Assembly: GCF_008632335.1 (NCBI RefSeq)
Contig: NZ_VWXX01000036.1
Location: forward strand, 1 to 42,192
Direction: 5' to 3'
Length of the DNA: 42,192 nt
From: Thiohalocapsa marina
Lineage (GTDB): Bacteria; Pseudomonadota; Gammaproteobacteria; Chromatiales; Chromatiaceae
Shown here: positions 1 to 8,131 of the stretch, piece after piece
How the letters are laid out: each line of letters begins with the position of its first letter
Numbering within the stretch: the stretch's first letter is position 1
The notes under the pieces: model-generated
Told to the model about the DNA's origin: nothing
The model's database searches: none
What the model saw: the letters and a program-made list of their open reading frames with translations, nothing else
Program-made: the position numbers and the translations under genes

Positions 1-80
1 CTTCTTCTGTTCAACAGCGATTTCGCTCTTGCATCGCGGGGCGGACCATATATGGACAAGCGCAGCGCCGTCCACCAAAC
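1..80. repeat. Terminal inverted repeat of the window, left copy
   Basis: Bases 1-80 are the exact reverse complement of bases 42113-42192. The outer 52 bases are found only at the two window ends. They join the family B palindrome at a CCATATATGG sequence, so both ends run into the same flanking unit. A sequence that ends in the same inverted unit on both sides is what an assembler gives when a contig stops in a multicopy element. A real pair of inverted elements flanking a 42-kb segment would look the same. Confidence 0.9.
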
Positions 81-159
81 CCCGCGCTGGCGCTGCCGCT
101 GGTGGACGGCGCTGCGCTTGTCCACCCTACCGGCTTCCGGCCGGCGCGATGATCAAGGC
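53..159 (+). repeat. Family B palindromic element, copy 1 (left part replaced)
   Basis: Bases 53-77 and 100-124 form a perfect 25-bp inverted repeat with a 22-base loop. The right terminal inverted repeat follows at 139-159, ending in GATGATCAAGGC, and matches the complete copy at 37204-37224. The left terminal repeat is missing and is replaced by the window-end sequence. The loop is in the opposite orientation, relative to the right flank, from copy 2, and carries about ten extra bases. Confidence 0.8.
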
Positions 160-213
160 CGATCCTGATCAGGCGCCTATGGCACACTGGAGACTGACTG
201 CTTTTTTCAGGTT

Positions 214-1260
214 TCAGCGTTCCCGCGTAACGGACCGGTACAGGGCCTCCGCCGACAGCCAGCGCGGGGCGGAGAGCAGACCGGAAATGCCCAGCCGCCG
301 CATTAGCCACAGCGCCAGCATCGGCAGCAGGATGCCCGCCAGACAGCCGAGGACAATCTGCGTCAGGGCGTCCTGCACCCCCAGGAACCGGCTCAGCAGC
401 ACCCGTGCGCCGCTACCGGCAAGGATGTGCATGACATAGATCGCCATGGACGCGCCACCCAGGGCGACGACCCAGCGCACCGGCGCCCGGGCGAGCCAGA
501 TGCAGAGGCTGGCCACGGCCAGGATCGAGACCACCGCCACCAGCAGCGACGCAACCCCCTTGTCCTCGTGGGTCAGCCCGAGACCGAGGTGGAAGCCGGT
601 CTGCACGGCGATGAACAGCACCAGCCCCAGGGCGGCCCAAGGTCCGGCCCAGGGCGCCAGCCGGTGCCGGACGCTGCTGAACCAGACCCCCAGGGCGAAG
701 AAGACCAGGTTCTTGACCACGTAGTCCGAGTGCATCAAGGACGGGATCCGCGCCTGGAAGACGTAGGCCAGCGCCGAGACGACGAGCACCCCGAACAGCA
801 GGGCACCGGACTCGCGGCGGTAGACCAGGATTGCGGTCACGAAGACCAGGAACAGTGCGTACAGAAACCAGAACTGGGCGCGCGGATCCCACAGGCTCAG
901 CACCTCGGTCAGGGTGACGCTGCCGGTGGTATAGCGGCTGAGCCAGACCTCCGCCAGCCCCTGGATCAGGGACCAGAGGATGTAGGGATAGACGATGGTG
1001 TCCACCTTGTTCAGCGCCAGCGCCACCCGACCGCGTCGACGCAGGGAATGGAAGAAGAAGATCCCCGACAGAAAGAAGAACAGCGGCATGTGGAAGCTGT
1101 AGACGATGCTGTCCACCAGCCGATAGAGCGGCTCGTCCAGCGGGATGCCGGCATTGAAGACACCCCGCGCCACATGCCCATAGACCACGAGCACGATGCC
1201 GATGGCCTTGGCATAGTCGACCCAGGCATCGCGGCCGCCCTCGCCTGTCCGCGTTGTCAT
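214..1260 (-). CDS. Membrane acyltransferase, acyltransferase-3 family
   Basis: Predicted 348-residue integral membrane protein of the acyltransferase-3 family, which moves acyl groups (usually acetyl) onto sugars of surface polysaccharides. The N-terminus has the family pattern VDYAKAIGIVLVVYGHVARG, with the conserved His at residue 29, followed by about ten hydrophobic segments. The start codon overlaps the stop of the upstream acyltransferase by 4 bases (ATGA), so the two are probably translationally coupled. It is the last gene of a three-gene unit headed by an O-antigen-ligase-like polymerase, which supports a role in acylating the polysaccharide or its precursor. The exact substrate and position cannot be read from sequence. 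Confidence 0.85.
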   Translation of the reverse strand: MTTRTGEGGRDAWVDYAKAIGIVLVVYGHVARGVFNAGIPLDEPLYRLVDSIVYSFHMPLFFFLSGIFFFHSLRRRGRVALALNKVDTIVYPYILWSLIQGLAEVWLSRYTTGSVTLTEVLSLWDPRAQFWFLYALFLVFVTAILVYRRESGALLFGVLVVSALAYVFQARIPSLMHSDYVVKNLVFFALGVWFSSVRHRLAPWAGPWAALGLVLFIAVQTGFHLGLGLTHEDKGVASLLVAVVSILAVASLCIWLARAPVRWVVALGGASMAIYVMHILAGSGARVLLSRFLGVQDALTQIVLGCLAGILLPMLALWLMRRLGISGLLSAPRWLSAEALYRSVTRER

Positions 1261-2375
1261 TCCGCCACCCCCCTTGATTGTCGCGCCGCCGGCCAGGCGA
1301 TTCCCTTGAGCGCACGGGTCATCTCGCCATAGTAGAGCGAGAAGACCACCCCCAGCAGGAGTTGCGCAAGGACCAGGGGCGCCCCGTCAGGCAAGACCAG
1401 CGGCGCCACAAGCACCAGCGCCAGCAACACCAGCCAGGCCGGGAAGCGCTGCATCAGACGGGGGATGCGTAGTGCCGCCAGCAACGGCGGCAGCAGCCAC
1501 ATCAGCACCACTGACAGCAGCGCCACCAGCGGCCAGATCCAGTAGCTGCCCCAGATGCCCTCGGTGAAGCGACGGATCAGCCAGATCAGGCCGATATGCA
1601 CGTAAAGAAACAGCAGCGACTGTCGGCCGAGCCAGAGCAGCGGCACGAAGGCGCTGCTGATCAGCGACTGGGGCAGCCGGCGCGCAACGAAGAAGGCCGC
1701 CGAGGTGATGAACAGCGAGCACAGGAAATAGCCGATGGTCATGTCCCAGCGGTTGTCGATGCCCAGCGGCAGCCCCCAGTACCCCAATAGCCCCCAGGCC
1801 AGCCCCAGCGCCAGCAGCGAGGCCGCGGCGAGCCAGAGATTGTGCCGGTTCGGCGCCAGATGGCAGAACATGCCCAGAAAGAACGGAAACAACCAGGGGA
1901 TGATGACGAAGTTGCCCGGCTCGATAACGACGTTGACCAAGGGTGCCACCCATTCGCTCTCCCGCGGCAGGAGATCGGTGAGGGGTTTCAGGGCGAAGAT
2001 CGCCACGGCGGCCCCGAGGTGGAACCAGTGGCCGGGATTGAGATAGCGCTGCACCAGGTAGAGCGTCAGCGCGCCGACGGCGATGATCTGCAGGATATCC
2101 ATGTCGAAGCTGACCCAGAAATTGCCGACGACCATGGACGCGAAGCTCAGACCGAGCAGAAAGATCATGACATAGGTGAGAACCACGCCGGTCACGGGAT
2201 GCCGCCGCGCCTGGAAATTGGCCGTGATGCCGGAGACGGCAAAGAACAGGATGGGCGCGAAGCTGCCGAGAAAGGTCAGCGCCTTGGATGGCAGGTCGAT
2301 CTGCAGTTGGGTATGGGCGAACAGCATCAGCACGCAGGCCGCGCCTTTGAGCAGATCGAGTGATTGATCGCGCAT
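1257..2375 (-). CDS. Second membrane acyltransferase-like protein
   Basis: Multi-pass membrane protein of about 372 residues. The N-terminus RDQSLDLLKGAACVLMLFAH resembles acyltransferase-3 and DUF1624 (heparan-glucosaminide acetyltransferase-like) proteins, where an Arg/Asp pair and a His in the first helix are conserved. About ten hydrophobic helices follow. A GTG at 2384 and an ATG at 2378 are also possible starts. I chose the ATG at 2375 because AGGTG lies six bases upstream. The 5' end overlaps or abuts the ligase gene and the 3' end overlaps the next acyltransferase, so it is the middle gene of a coupled trio. It probably modifies the EPS repeat unit. The family is clearer than the function. 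Confidence 0.75.
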   Translation of the reverse strand: MRDQSLDLLKGAACVLMLFAHTQLQIDLPSKALTFLGSFAPILFFAVSGITANFQARRHPVTGVVLTYVMIFLLGLSFASMVVGNFWVSFDMDILQIIAVGALTLYLVQRYLNPGHWFHLGAAVAIFALKPLTDLLPRESEWVAPLVNVVIEPGNFVIIPWLFPFFLGMFCHLAPNRHNLWLAAASLLALGLAWGLLGYWGLPLGIDNRWDMTIGYFLCSLFITSAAFFVARRLPQSLISSAFVPLLWLGRQSLLFLYVHIGLIWLIRRFTEGIWGSYWIWPLVALLSVVLMWLLPPLLAALRIPRLMQRFPAWLVLLALVLVAPLVLPDGAPLVLAQLLLGVVFSLYYGEMTRALKGIAWPAARQSRGVAE

Positions 2376-2380
2376 CATCG

Positions 2381-3838
2381 TCACCTGTGAGTGAGGCCGG
2401 TCGGCCCGCTTCGGCGCCGCGGCAGGCGCCGGTTACGGGTCATCATCAGGTACCAGAGGGCCGCCAGGCGTCCCTGCTGCAGTTGGTCCTGGCGGACGCG
2501 TTCGCGCTCCACCCGATCCAGCGAGACAACGAAGCCGGCCAGCATGAAATAGGCCACGGTAATCTGGATGATGCGGAAGTTCCACTCCAGGGTGCCGATG
2601 AGCCAGTTGATGGCAAAGGCGGTGAGGATGCCGATGGCCAGCACGCGCTCCAGGCTGTCCTTGCGTTTCAGGATGAAGCGCAGCGCGATCCACATGAAGC
2701 TACCGGTGAGCATCACATAGAGCACCACGCCGATCAGGCCCAGCTCCGCATAGTGCAGCCAGAAGATATGGTGAGCGATTCCCCGATCCAGCGGCGCGAG
2801 GTGCTCGCCGTAGACCATGTAGTTGATGGCATAGGAATAGTTGTTGATGCCAACGCCGAAGAAGTAGTCGCTGCCCATCTGCTCCGAGGAGATGTTGGCG
2901 GCGTGACGCGATTCGCCGGACTCTTCCGGAGCAGTCTCGAAGCGCTCGATGATCGGCGGCAGCACGAAGGCCAATCCTGGCAGCGAGAGCAGGAACATCA
3001 GTCCGAGGGCGGCCATCTTCTTTTTGTACTTGGTCGCTTTCTGCTTGAGCAGAAAGGTCATGAAGATGATCATCATGAAGCCCATCACCATGGTGGCCAT
3101 GCCGCCGCGCGACAGGGTGGCCAGCGTGGTGAGGACACCAGCACCGAGGGCCGCCCAATAGATCAGTGAACGCTTGTCGAACAGCTTGTCGGTGTCCTGC
3201 ATCAGCACCGCGAACAGGATGTAGTTCATCATGTTCTGGAAGGTGGCCAGGCCGTTCTGATGCGGGAAGGAGCCGCGCGGCGGAAAGACGCCGCGGGTGT
3301 ACTTGTCCATCAGCACTTGCACGAAGCTGTAGAAGGTCAGGCCCACCACGCACCAGATGATGAAGCGCAGGTCGTCCTCGCTGCGAATGAAATTGTAGGC
3401 GACCCAGAAGGTCGCATAGGCGCGAATGAGCTTGGTGACGCCGAAGAAGGCGAACTGCGGGATCAGCGCGGTGGCGATACTGAAGGCGCTGTAGAGCAGA
3501 TACAGCGCCATCCAGATCTCGTTGGGGTTGCGCGTGTAGAGCCGGCGCTTCTGCCAGCGTGGCGCCTTGAGCATGGCGACGATCAGCGTGATGGTCAGCC
3601 AGTCGGTGACGCCGAACTCGATGCCGCGGATGTCACCGCGATAGAAGGTGTAGCTGAAGAAGGTCACGTCCACCGGATTGATGGCCATGAACAGGATGCC
3701 GGCCATGCAAACGCGGTCCATCCAGGCGAAGCGAAGCGCAGCGGGGATGGCGACGGCGAGAAAGCCGATGGTCATGCCCACGAAGATCAGCTGCTTGAGG
3801 CTGATCGCCTCGGGCCAGAGCTCCGGCGGTAGCGGCAA
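2381..3838 (-). CDS. O-antigen ligase/polymerase-like membrane protein
   Basis: A 485-residue protein with about a dozen hydrophobic segments and a long periplasmic loop, as in the Wzy/WaaL (O-antigen ligase) family. The region INPVDVTFFSYTFYRGD and a later RGSFPHQNGLA segment fit the exosortase-associated ligases found in EPS loci; I cannot confirm that subfamily. Such proteins polymerise lipid-linked repeat units or ligate glycans in the periplasm. The start is a TTG at 3838 with only weak GGGG pairing upstream, so the true start may differ. The gene is divergent from the glycosyltransferase at 4008 and is followed by two acyltransferases with overlapping ends. The C-terminus is Arg-rich and cytoplasmic. 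Confidence 0.75.
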   Translation of the reverse strand: MPLPPELWPEAISLKQLIFVGMTIGFLAVAIPAALRFAWMDRVCMAGILFMAINPVDVTFFSYTFYRGDIRGIEFGVTDWLTITLIVAMLKAPRWQKRRLYTRNPNEIWMALYLLYSAFSIATALIPQFAFFGVTKLIRAYATFWVAYNFIRSEDDLRFIIWCVVGLTFYSFVQVLMDKYTRGVFPPRGSFPHQNGLATFQNMMNYILFAVLMQDTDKLFDKRSLIYWAALGAGVLTTLATLSRGGMATMVMGFMMIIFMTFLLKQKATKYKKKMAALGLMFLLSLPGLAFVLPPIIERFETAPEESGESRHAANISSEQMGSDYFFGVGINNYSYAINYMVYGEHLAPLDRGIAHHIFWLHYAELGLIGVVLYVMLTGSFMWIALRFILKRKDSLERVLAIGILTAFAINWLIGTLEWNFRIIQITVAYFMLAGFVVSLDRVERERVRQDQLQQGRLAALWYLMMTRNRRLPRRRSGPTGLTHR

Positions 3839-3947
3839 CTGGGATACCCCGCGGCGGCTTGGCGAAATGGATGCGTGGGATGTTACGCTGCTGGCCCCTG
3901 CCTCTCAAATTTCACTTGCGCGTGGCCAGAACAAAACCCTCGGCTGC

Positions 3948-3976
3948 TTGTCAATACTTGAGCAAGGGGATATGCT
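3948..3976 (+). promoter_or_regulatory. Sigma70-type promoter for the glycosyltransferase/GH9 pair
   Basis: TTGTCA at 3948-3953 and TATGCT at 3971-3976 are separated by exactly 17 bases, a good sigma70 match. The predicted transcription start near 3983 lies about 25 bases before the ATG at 4008. This argues against the upstream in-frame ATG at 3972, which falls inside the -10 box. On the other strand the same place reads TTGACAA, but no good -10 follows it. Confidence 0.6.
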
Positions 3977-4007
3977 ATTCGTTTGCCCTCCTCAAGGCAG
4001 CTGCACC

Positions 4008-5000
4008 ATGCTTTCTCGGGCCTCACGCGTCATCAAACGGCTCATCCAGGGCGACGCCCTGCCCGCCTACATTCTCTACAAGGACCCGGCGGTGGTGGTC
4101 AGCTACTTCGAAGACTTCGTGACGCACCGGGATGCCATGCTCGGGGCGCTGGCGGGTTTCAAGCCGCATCTGCTGTTTCAGTTCGGCTGGCATCGCGAGA
4201 CACCCGAGCGCGCGGATGAGGTCGCCCGCGAGGCGGCCGAGGTCACTCGCCTGCGGCCCGACGCGGAGATGATCTTTCTGTGCAATTCCGAGCGCGAGGT
4301 CGAACTGATCTCCGGCGTCGGCTTGCGGGCAGAGTTCTGTCATCAGAACGCCTTTCTCGACGAGCGCCGCTACCGGATCCTTGCCCGTCCGCTCAGGTAC
4401 GACGCCATCTATCTGGCTCGCATCACGCCCTTCAAGCGCCACCACCTGGCCCTGCAGATCCCGTCGCTGCGCCTGATCGGTGATCATTCGCCGCAGGAGA
4501 CGGACTATTTCAACCAGGTGATGCGCCAGTTTCCGCACGCGAGCTGGAAGCGCAAGGTGTTCTCACCCTTCGTCTCCCGCGCCCTCTGCGAGGCCCGTTG
4601 CGGGCTCTGCCTGTCAGCGGAGGAAGGGGCGATGTTCGTCAGCGCCGAATATCTGCTGTGCGGGCGGCCGGTGGTCTCCACCCGCAATCTGGGCGGACGC
4701 GATGCCTTCTTCGAGCCCGACTACGCCTATATCGCCGAGGACAGCGCCGAGTCGGTGCGCGACGGCGTCGAGGCCATGAAGCAATGCCCGGTACCAGCGG
4801 ACGAAATTCGCCGGCGCACCATCGAGAAATTCCAGCCGCATCGCCAGCGGCTGATCGCCATCCTGCAGGACATCTCGGACCTTGCCGGCGTGCAACGCGA
4901 TGTCGCCGCCGAATGGCCGGACTATTTCACGCACAAGCTGGGCCTGCGCTGCTTCAACGGGCCGCGCGTGCGGCTGACCCGACTCCTCAGGAAACGCTGA
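4008..5000 (+). CDS. Glycosyltransferase (GT4/GT1-like)
   Basis: A 330-residue predicted cytoplasmic glycosyltransferase. The C-terminal half has the GT-B features: LARITPFKRHHLAL, then an acidic nucleotide-sugar-binding region (LSAEEGAMFVSAEYLLCGRPVVST) resembling the E-x7-E motif. The N-terminal half is less typical. I chose the ATG at 4008 because AAGG lies at good spacing and a sigma70 promoter sits just upstream; an in-frame ATG at 3972 is in the -10 box. The stop codon lies inside the first bases of a family A repeat. It is followed by the GH9 gene on the same strand after 117 bases of hairpin-rich sequence. Sugar donor and acceptor are unknown. Confidence 0.75.
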   Translation: MLSRASRVIKRLIQGDALPAYILYKDPAVVVSYFEDFVTHRDAMLGALAGFKPHLLFQFGWHRETPERADEVAREAAEVTRLRPDAEMIFLCNSEREVELISGVGLRAEFCHQNAFLDERRYRILARPLRYDAIYLARITPFKRHHLALQIPSLRLIGDHSPQETDYFNQVMRQFPHASWKRKVFSPFVSRALCEARCGLCLSAEEGAMFVSAEYLLCGRPVVSTRNLGGRDAFFEPDYAYIAEDSAESVRDGVEAMKQCPVPADEIRRRTIEKFQPHRQRLIAILQDISDLAGVQRDVAAEWPDYFTHKLGLRCFNGPRVRLTRLLRKR

Positions 5001-5065
5001 TTGATTGGCCATCCTGGCCAAAAATCAGCACGCGATTCGAAAACGCGGTTTCCGCATCGCTTCAT
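4993..5065 (+). repeat. Family A double-hairpin repeat, copy 1
   Basis: This copy contains TTGGCCA-TCC-TGGCCAA (5005-5021) and then a second palindrome with arms 5032-5044 and 5048-5060 around GCG (11 of 13 pairs). It is nearly identical over about 70 bases to copy 3 at 41938-42012. It supplies the stop codon of the upstream glycosyltransferase and lies in the spacer before the GH9 gene, where it may act as an RNA hairpin between the two cistrons. Confidence 0.85.
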
Positions 5066-5082
5066 TTTCCACGGTTACTCGC

Positions 5083-5104
5083 TTCGATGGCTGCGTCCAT
5101 CGAA
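5083..5104 (+). promoter_or_regulatory. Hairpin just upstream of the GH9 start
   Basis: TTCGATGG (5083-5090) and CCATCGAA (5097-5104) form a perfect 8-bp stem with a 6-base loop. It ends a few bases before the CCAGGTGA ribosome-binding site of the GH9 gene. Together with the two hairpins of the family A repeat it makes three consecutive stem-loops in the spacer. There is no T-run, so it looks more like a leader or processing structure than a terminator. Confidence 0.5.
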
Positions 5105-5117
5105 AACCAGGTGACTT

Positions 5118-7979
5118 ATGCAAATTTCCTTGCGACGCGCCCATCCCTCCTCGGCCCAGGAACACCCGCGTTCGACGGTTGGCGCGGCCACCGCCATCGC
5201 GCTGGCAACCCTCTTTCTCGTCTTTTCAATGCAGCCTCTGGGCGCGATCGCCGATGATCTCCTCCTCTACGACGAGGATGCCGCCACCCAACTCAGCCAA
5301 CTAGAGCGCATTACCGAGACGGCAGAAGCCGCCCACGATAGCGCGGTCGGCCTGCGCGTCACACCCACCTACTGGCATACGCCCTTCTTTCGCCTCGCCG
5401 CCGGCCGCACCGACTTTCGCCCCTACACCAGCCTGGAGTTCTCGGTGCGCAGCACGGCGGGCACCCTTGACCCGACCATCCTGGCCATCGACTATGCCCA
5501 GAGCCGCGAACTTCCAATCAGCGACTATGCCGAAGGCGGGCTGGTCGACGAGACCTGGCGACGGGTGCGCATTCCCGTTGCCGATCTGGTCAGCGACGCC
5601 TTCGGGCTGGAGAGCGTCTATCTGATCGGCTTCGGACCCATGGCGAATCCGCAGCCCTTCGACATCGACAACTTTGTACTCCGCGATGAGCGCAGGCCTG
5701 CGGTGCTGGGCTGGGAGGCGCTGTCGGATCGCACCCTCGCGGTGATCATGGAGCAACTCGATCCGTACTCCCTCAATGGGACCGGAGGGGATGTGGGTGC
5801 CTGTGATGGTAACGATGCCCAGGCCGATACCTTCACCGTGTCGAGCCGCACCGATTCCGGCTATCGCGAAGCACGCACGCCGGTAGCGGTCGGCAGCAGC
5901 CGAAGTGCCGTCGAGGTGGCCGAAACCGGACTTGGCGTGCGCAGCGAATCACGGCTCTACCTGCTGCTTCCAGAGGCGCTGAGACCCGGCCACGATTACC
6001 ACATCACGCTGGGTCCCGTGCGCAGTGCCTCGGGGCTGCCCATGGAGAATCCGAGCCTGGAACTGACCTATGTCGAGCCGGCGATCAGCAGCAGCATCAA
6101 GGTCAATCAGGTGGGCTACGCACCCTACGCCACCAAGATCGCCTTCGTCGGCAACTGGCTTGGCAACCTGGGGCCGATGCCGGTGGACGGGCGCGATTTC
6201 TACGTCGTCGATGCGGACAAGGGCAAGCACGCCTATTGCGGCCAATTGCAACTGCGCGCGGCCCATGACCCGAACAGCGGCGAGGCGGTCTACACAGCCG
6301 ACTTCAGCGCCCTCTCGACGCCCGGCCGCTATCGTGTGGTGGTGCCGGGTCTGGGCGGCTCCTACCCCTTCGAGATCAGGGATGACATCTATACGGATGT
6401 CTACACCGCGACCATGCGCGTCTTCTACCACAAACGCAACACCACCCTGACCTACCCCTTTGCCGATACAGGATTCGAACGGGACGGCATCCTGCCGGCA
6501 TTGAATGCGCTCTACCACCCCGTCCTTGCCGACTATCCGCTGAGCCGCGGCGAGATCCCGTTCGACTTCAAGCCGATCACCGGCGGCTGGTTTGATGCCG
6601 GCGACTATGGCCAGTACATCCACAATGCCGCACCGATCTGGGGCCTGATCGGTCTGGCACTGGATCTGGCCGCGCCAGGACAGTTCGGCGATGGCGAACT
6701 GGGCATCCCCGAGAGCGGCAACGGCATTCCGGACGTCATCGACGAACTGGGCTGGGGCATGGAGTGGGCCCTGTCGATGCAGGATACCGACGGCGGCGTC
6801 TACTGGCGCGTGACCCCCGCCGAGTGGGATTGGCTGATGCCCGGGGACGTCCTGGAGCCGCGTTACCTCTACGAGAAGACGACCCGAGCAACGGCACAGT
6901 TCGCGGCGATGGGGGCCATCTACAGCCGGCTGATCCGGCCTTACGACCCGGTCCAAGCCGATGCGGTGCTGCAGGCCGCCCTGCGCGCCTGGAGCTTTGT
7001 CGACACCCATCCCGTCTGGCCGCCGGAAGGCACCCTCTACGAGAATCCCGACGAGTTACCCGGTGGCGGCACCTATCCGGCGTCCAGCGCGAAACCCGAT
7101 CTGCTCTGGGCCGCCGCGGAACTGTATCGGACCACGGCCCAGCCGGCCTATCAGGATGCTGTCCACCGCCTGCTCGGCGAGGTCAATATCGATATCACCG
7201 CAGCCCCTTACAGCACCCTGCCGTTCTGGGCGCTGGTCAACGCCAACCATGGATCCCGCGACCCGCTACTGCTGCAGCGAGCGCAGCAGGGCCTGGCAGC
7301 GGCGGCGGACGTGATGGTGGAGCGCGCTGCCGCGTCGGCGTATCGGTCACCTAAACATCCGTTCATCCCGTACACCGGCTGGCATAATTTTGCCGGATCA
7401 CCTATCCAGTCGCTGGCCTTGTTGCAGGGACATCACCTGACTGGACAACCCGTGTATCTGGACCTGGCGTGGCAGGTGGTGGATATCCTGCTTGGCGCCA
7501 ATCCCTTGTCACAGACCTGGTTGACGGGCTTTGGCGGCAAGCCGGTCAAGGACCCCCTGGACCGCGTGTCACTCAGTGACGATCAGGACGCCCCCCTGCG
7601 CGGTCTTCCTGTACCGGGACCAATCTGGCATCTGCCAGGCTTTCGCGAGCCCTACATCGCCTTCAACAAGGCCTTCTACCCGCCTGAGCAACCACCAACA
7701 GCGGAAGACTGGCACAGCGCCTATCCGGTGTTCCGGCGCTACCTGGACAGCCACCACCTGATCCCGATGAACGAGTCGACGATCCGCGAGATGGCGGCCA
7801 TTGCCATGGCCTTCGGGCTGTTGCGCGATGCCGGCATCGCCTTGCCGATCCGGGAACCCGAATTCGAATGGACACCCAGCGATGCCGGCGACCTGAACAC
7901 CGGCGGTGGCGATACGGCGTCCTCGTGTCAGGGTGGCGTCTACAAACCGCCGGTCAAAGGCGGCCCCAAGGCTTCCTGA
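5118..7979 (+). CDS. Secreted glycoside hydrolase family 9 (endoglucanase-like)
   Basis: A 953-residue exported hydrolase. A signal peptide with a long N-region ends near GAIA (about residue 45). Residues about 50-200 look like a beta-sandwich carbohydrate-binding or CIA30-like domain ending in DIDNFVLRDE. An Ig-like CelD_N domain begins at IKVNQVGYAPYATKIAF (about 325-425). The GH9 catalytic domain fills about 430-940. The catalytic-base motif is WFDAGDYGQY with D493 and D496, LGANPLSQTWLTGFG comes later, and the catalytic acid is E886 in NESTIREMA. All key residues are present. GH9 enzymes cut beta-1,4-glucans by inversion. In an EPS locus it probably trims, releases or edits the polysaccharide in the periplasm or outside. 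The length is above average because of the extra N-terminal domain. Confidence 0.9.
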   Translation: MQISLRRAHPSSAQEHPRSTVGAATAIALATLFLVFSMQPLGAIADDLLLYDEDAATQLSQLERITETAEAAHDSAVGLRVTPTYWHTPFFRLAAGRTDFRPYTSLEFSVRSTAGTLDPTILAIDYAQSRELPISDYAEGGLVDETWRRVRIPVADLVSDAFGLESVYLIGFGPMANPQPFDIDNFVLRDERRPAVLGWEALSDRTLAVIMEQLDPYSLNGTGGDVGACDGNDAQADTFTVSSRTDSGYREARTPVAVGSSRSAVEVAETGLGVRSESRLYLLLPEALRPGHDYHITLGPVRSASGLPMENPSLELTYVEPAISSSIKVNQVGYAPYATKIAFVGNWLGNLGPMPVDGRDFYVVDADKGKHAYCGQLQLRAAHDPNSGEAVYTADFSALSTPGRYRVVVPGLGGSYPFEIRDDIYTDVYTATMRVFYHKRNTTLTYPFADTGFERDGILPALNALYHPVLADYPLSRGEIPFDFKPITGGWFDAGDYGQYIHNAAPIWGLIGLALDLAAPGQFGDGELGIPESGNGIPDVIDELGWGMEWALSMQDTDGGVYWRVTPAEWDWLMPGDVLEPRYLYEKTTRATAQFAAMGAIYSRLIRPYDPVQADAVLQAALRAWSFVDTHPVWPPEGTLYENPDELPGGGTYPASSAKPDLLWAAAELYRTTAQPAYQDAVHRLLGEVNIDITAAPYSTLPFWALVNANHGSRDPLLLQRAQQGLAAAADVMVERAAASAYRSPKHPFIPYTGWHNFAGSPIQSLALLQGHHLTGQPVYLDLAWQVVDILLGANPLSQTWLTGFGGKPVKDPLDRVSLSDDQDAPLRGLPVPGPIWHLPGFREPYIAFNKAFYPPEQPPTAEDWHSAYPVFRRYLDSHHLIPMNESTIREMAAIAMAFGLLRDAGIALPIREPEFEWTPSDAGDLNTGGGDTASSCQGGVYKPPVKGGPKAS

Positions 7980-8131
7980 TCGCTCGCCGCAAGACGCAGT
8001 AGGTGTTCACCTGGTGAGCATCGAGTTCAGCCGCGGGCAGCGGGCGCTGGTGGGCTTCGAGGTGGAGACGCTGTTGCCGACTTGACGGCCACCGCAGGTT
8101 GGCCGGGCGATTCAAGGGGAAGGGTTCCGGG
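7980..8131. other. Convergent spacer between GH9 and Wzz/kinase genes
   Basis: A 152-base region between two convergent stop codons. It holds only small overlapping inverted repeats around AGGTGTTCACCTGGTGA (about 8001-8017), with no T-run and no convincing gene. A terminator would be expected here but none is clear. Confidence 0.4.

Noticed and set aside
53-124. Rho-independent terminator
   Set aside because: The palindrome is part of a dispersed repeat, has no T-run and lies beyond a gene end by about 90 bases; a side role in termination is possible but not shown.
29-439. Plus-strand reading frame across the B repeat and the first acyltransferase
   Set aside because: It reads through the palindrome and the antisense of a well-supported gene, and shows no family similarity.
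8014-8085. Short plus-strand frame (GTG start) in the spacer after GH9
   Set aside because: Only 23 codons, no ribosome-binding site, and no recognisable family; treated as noncoding.
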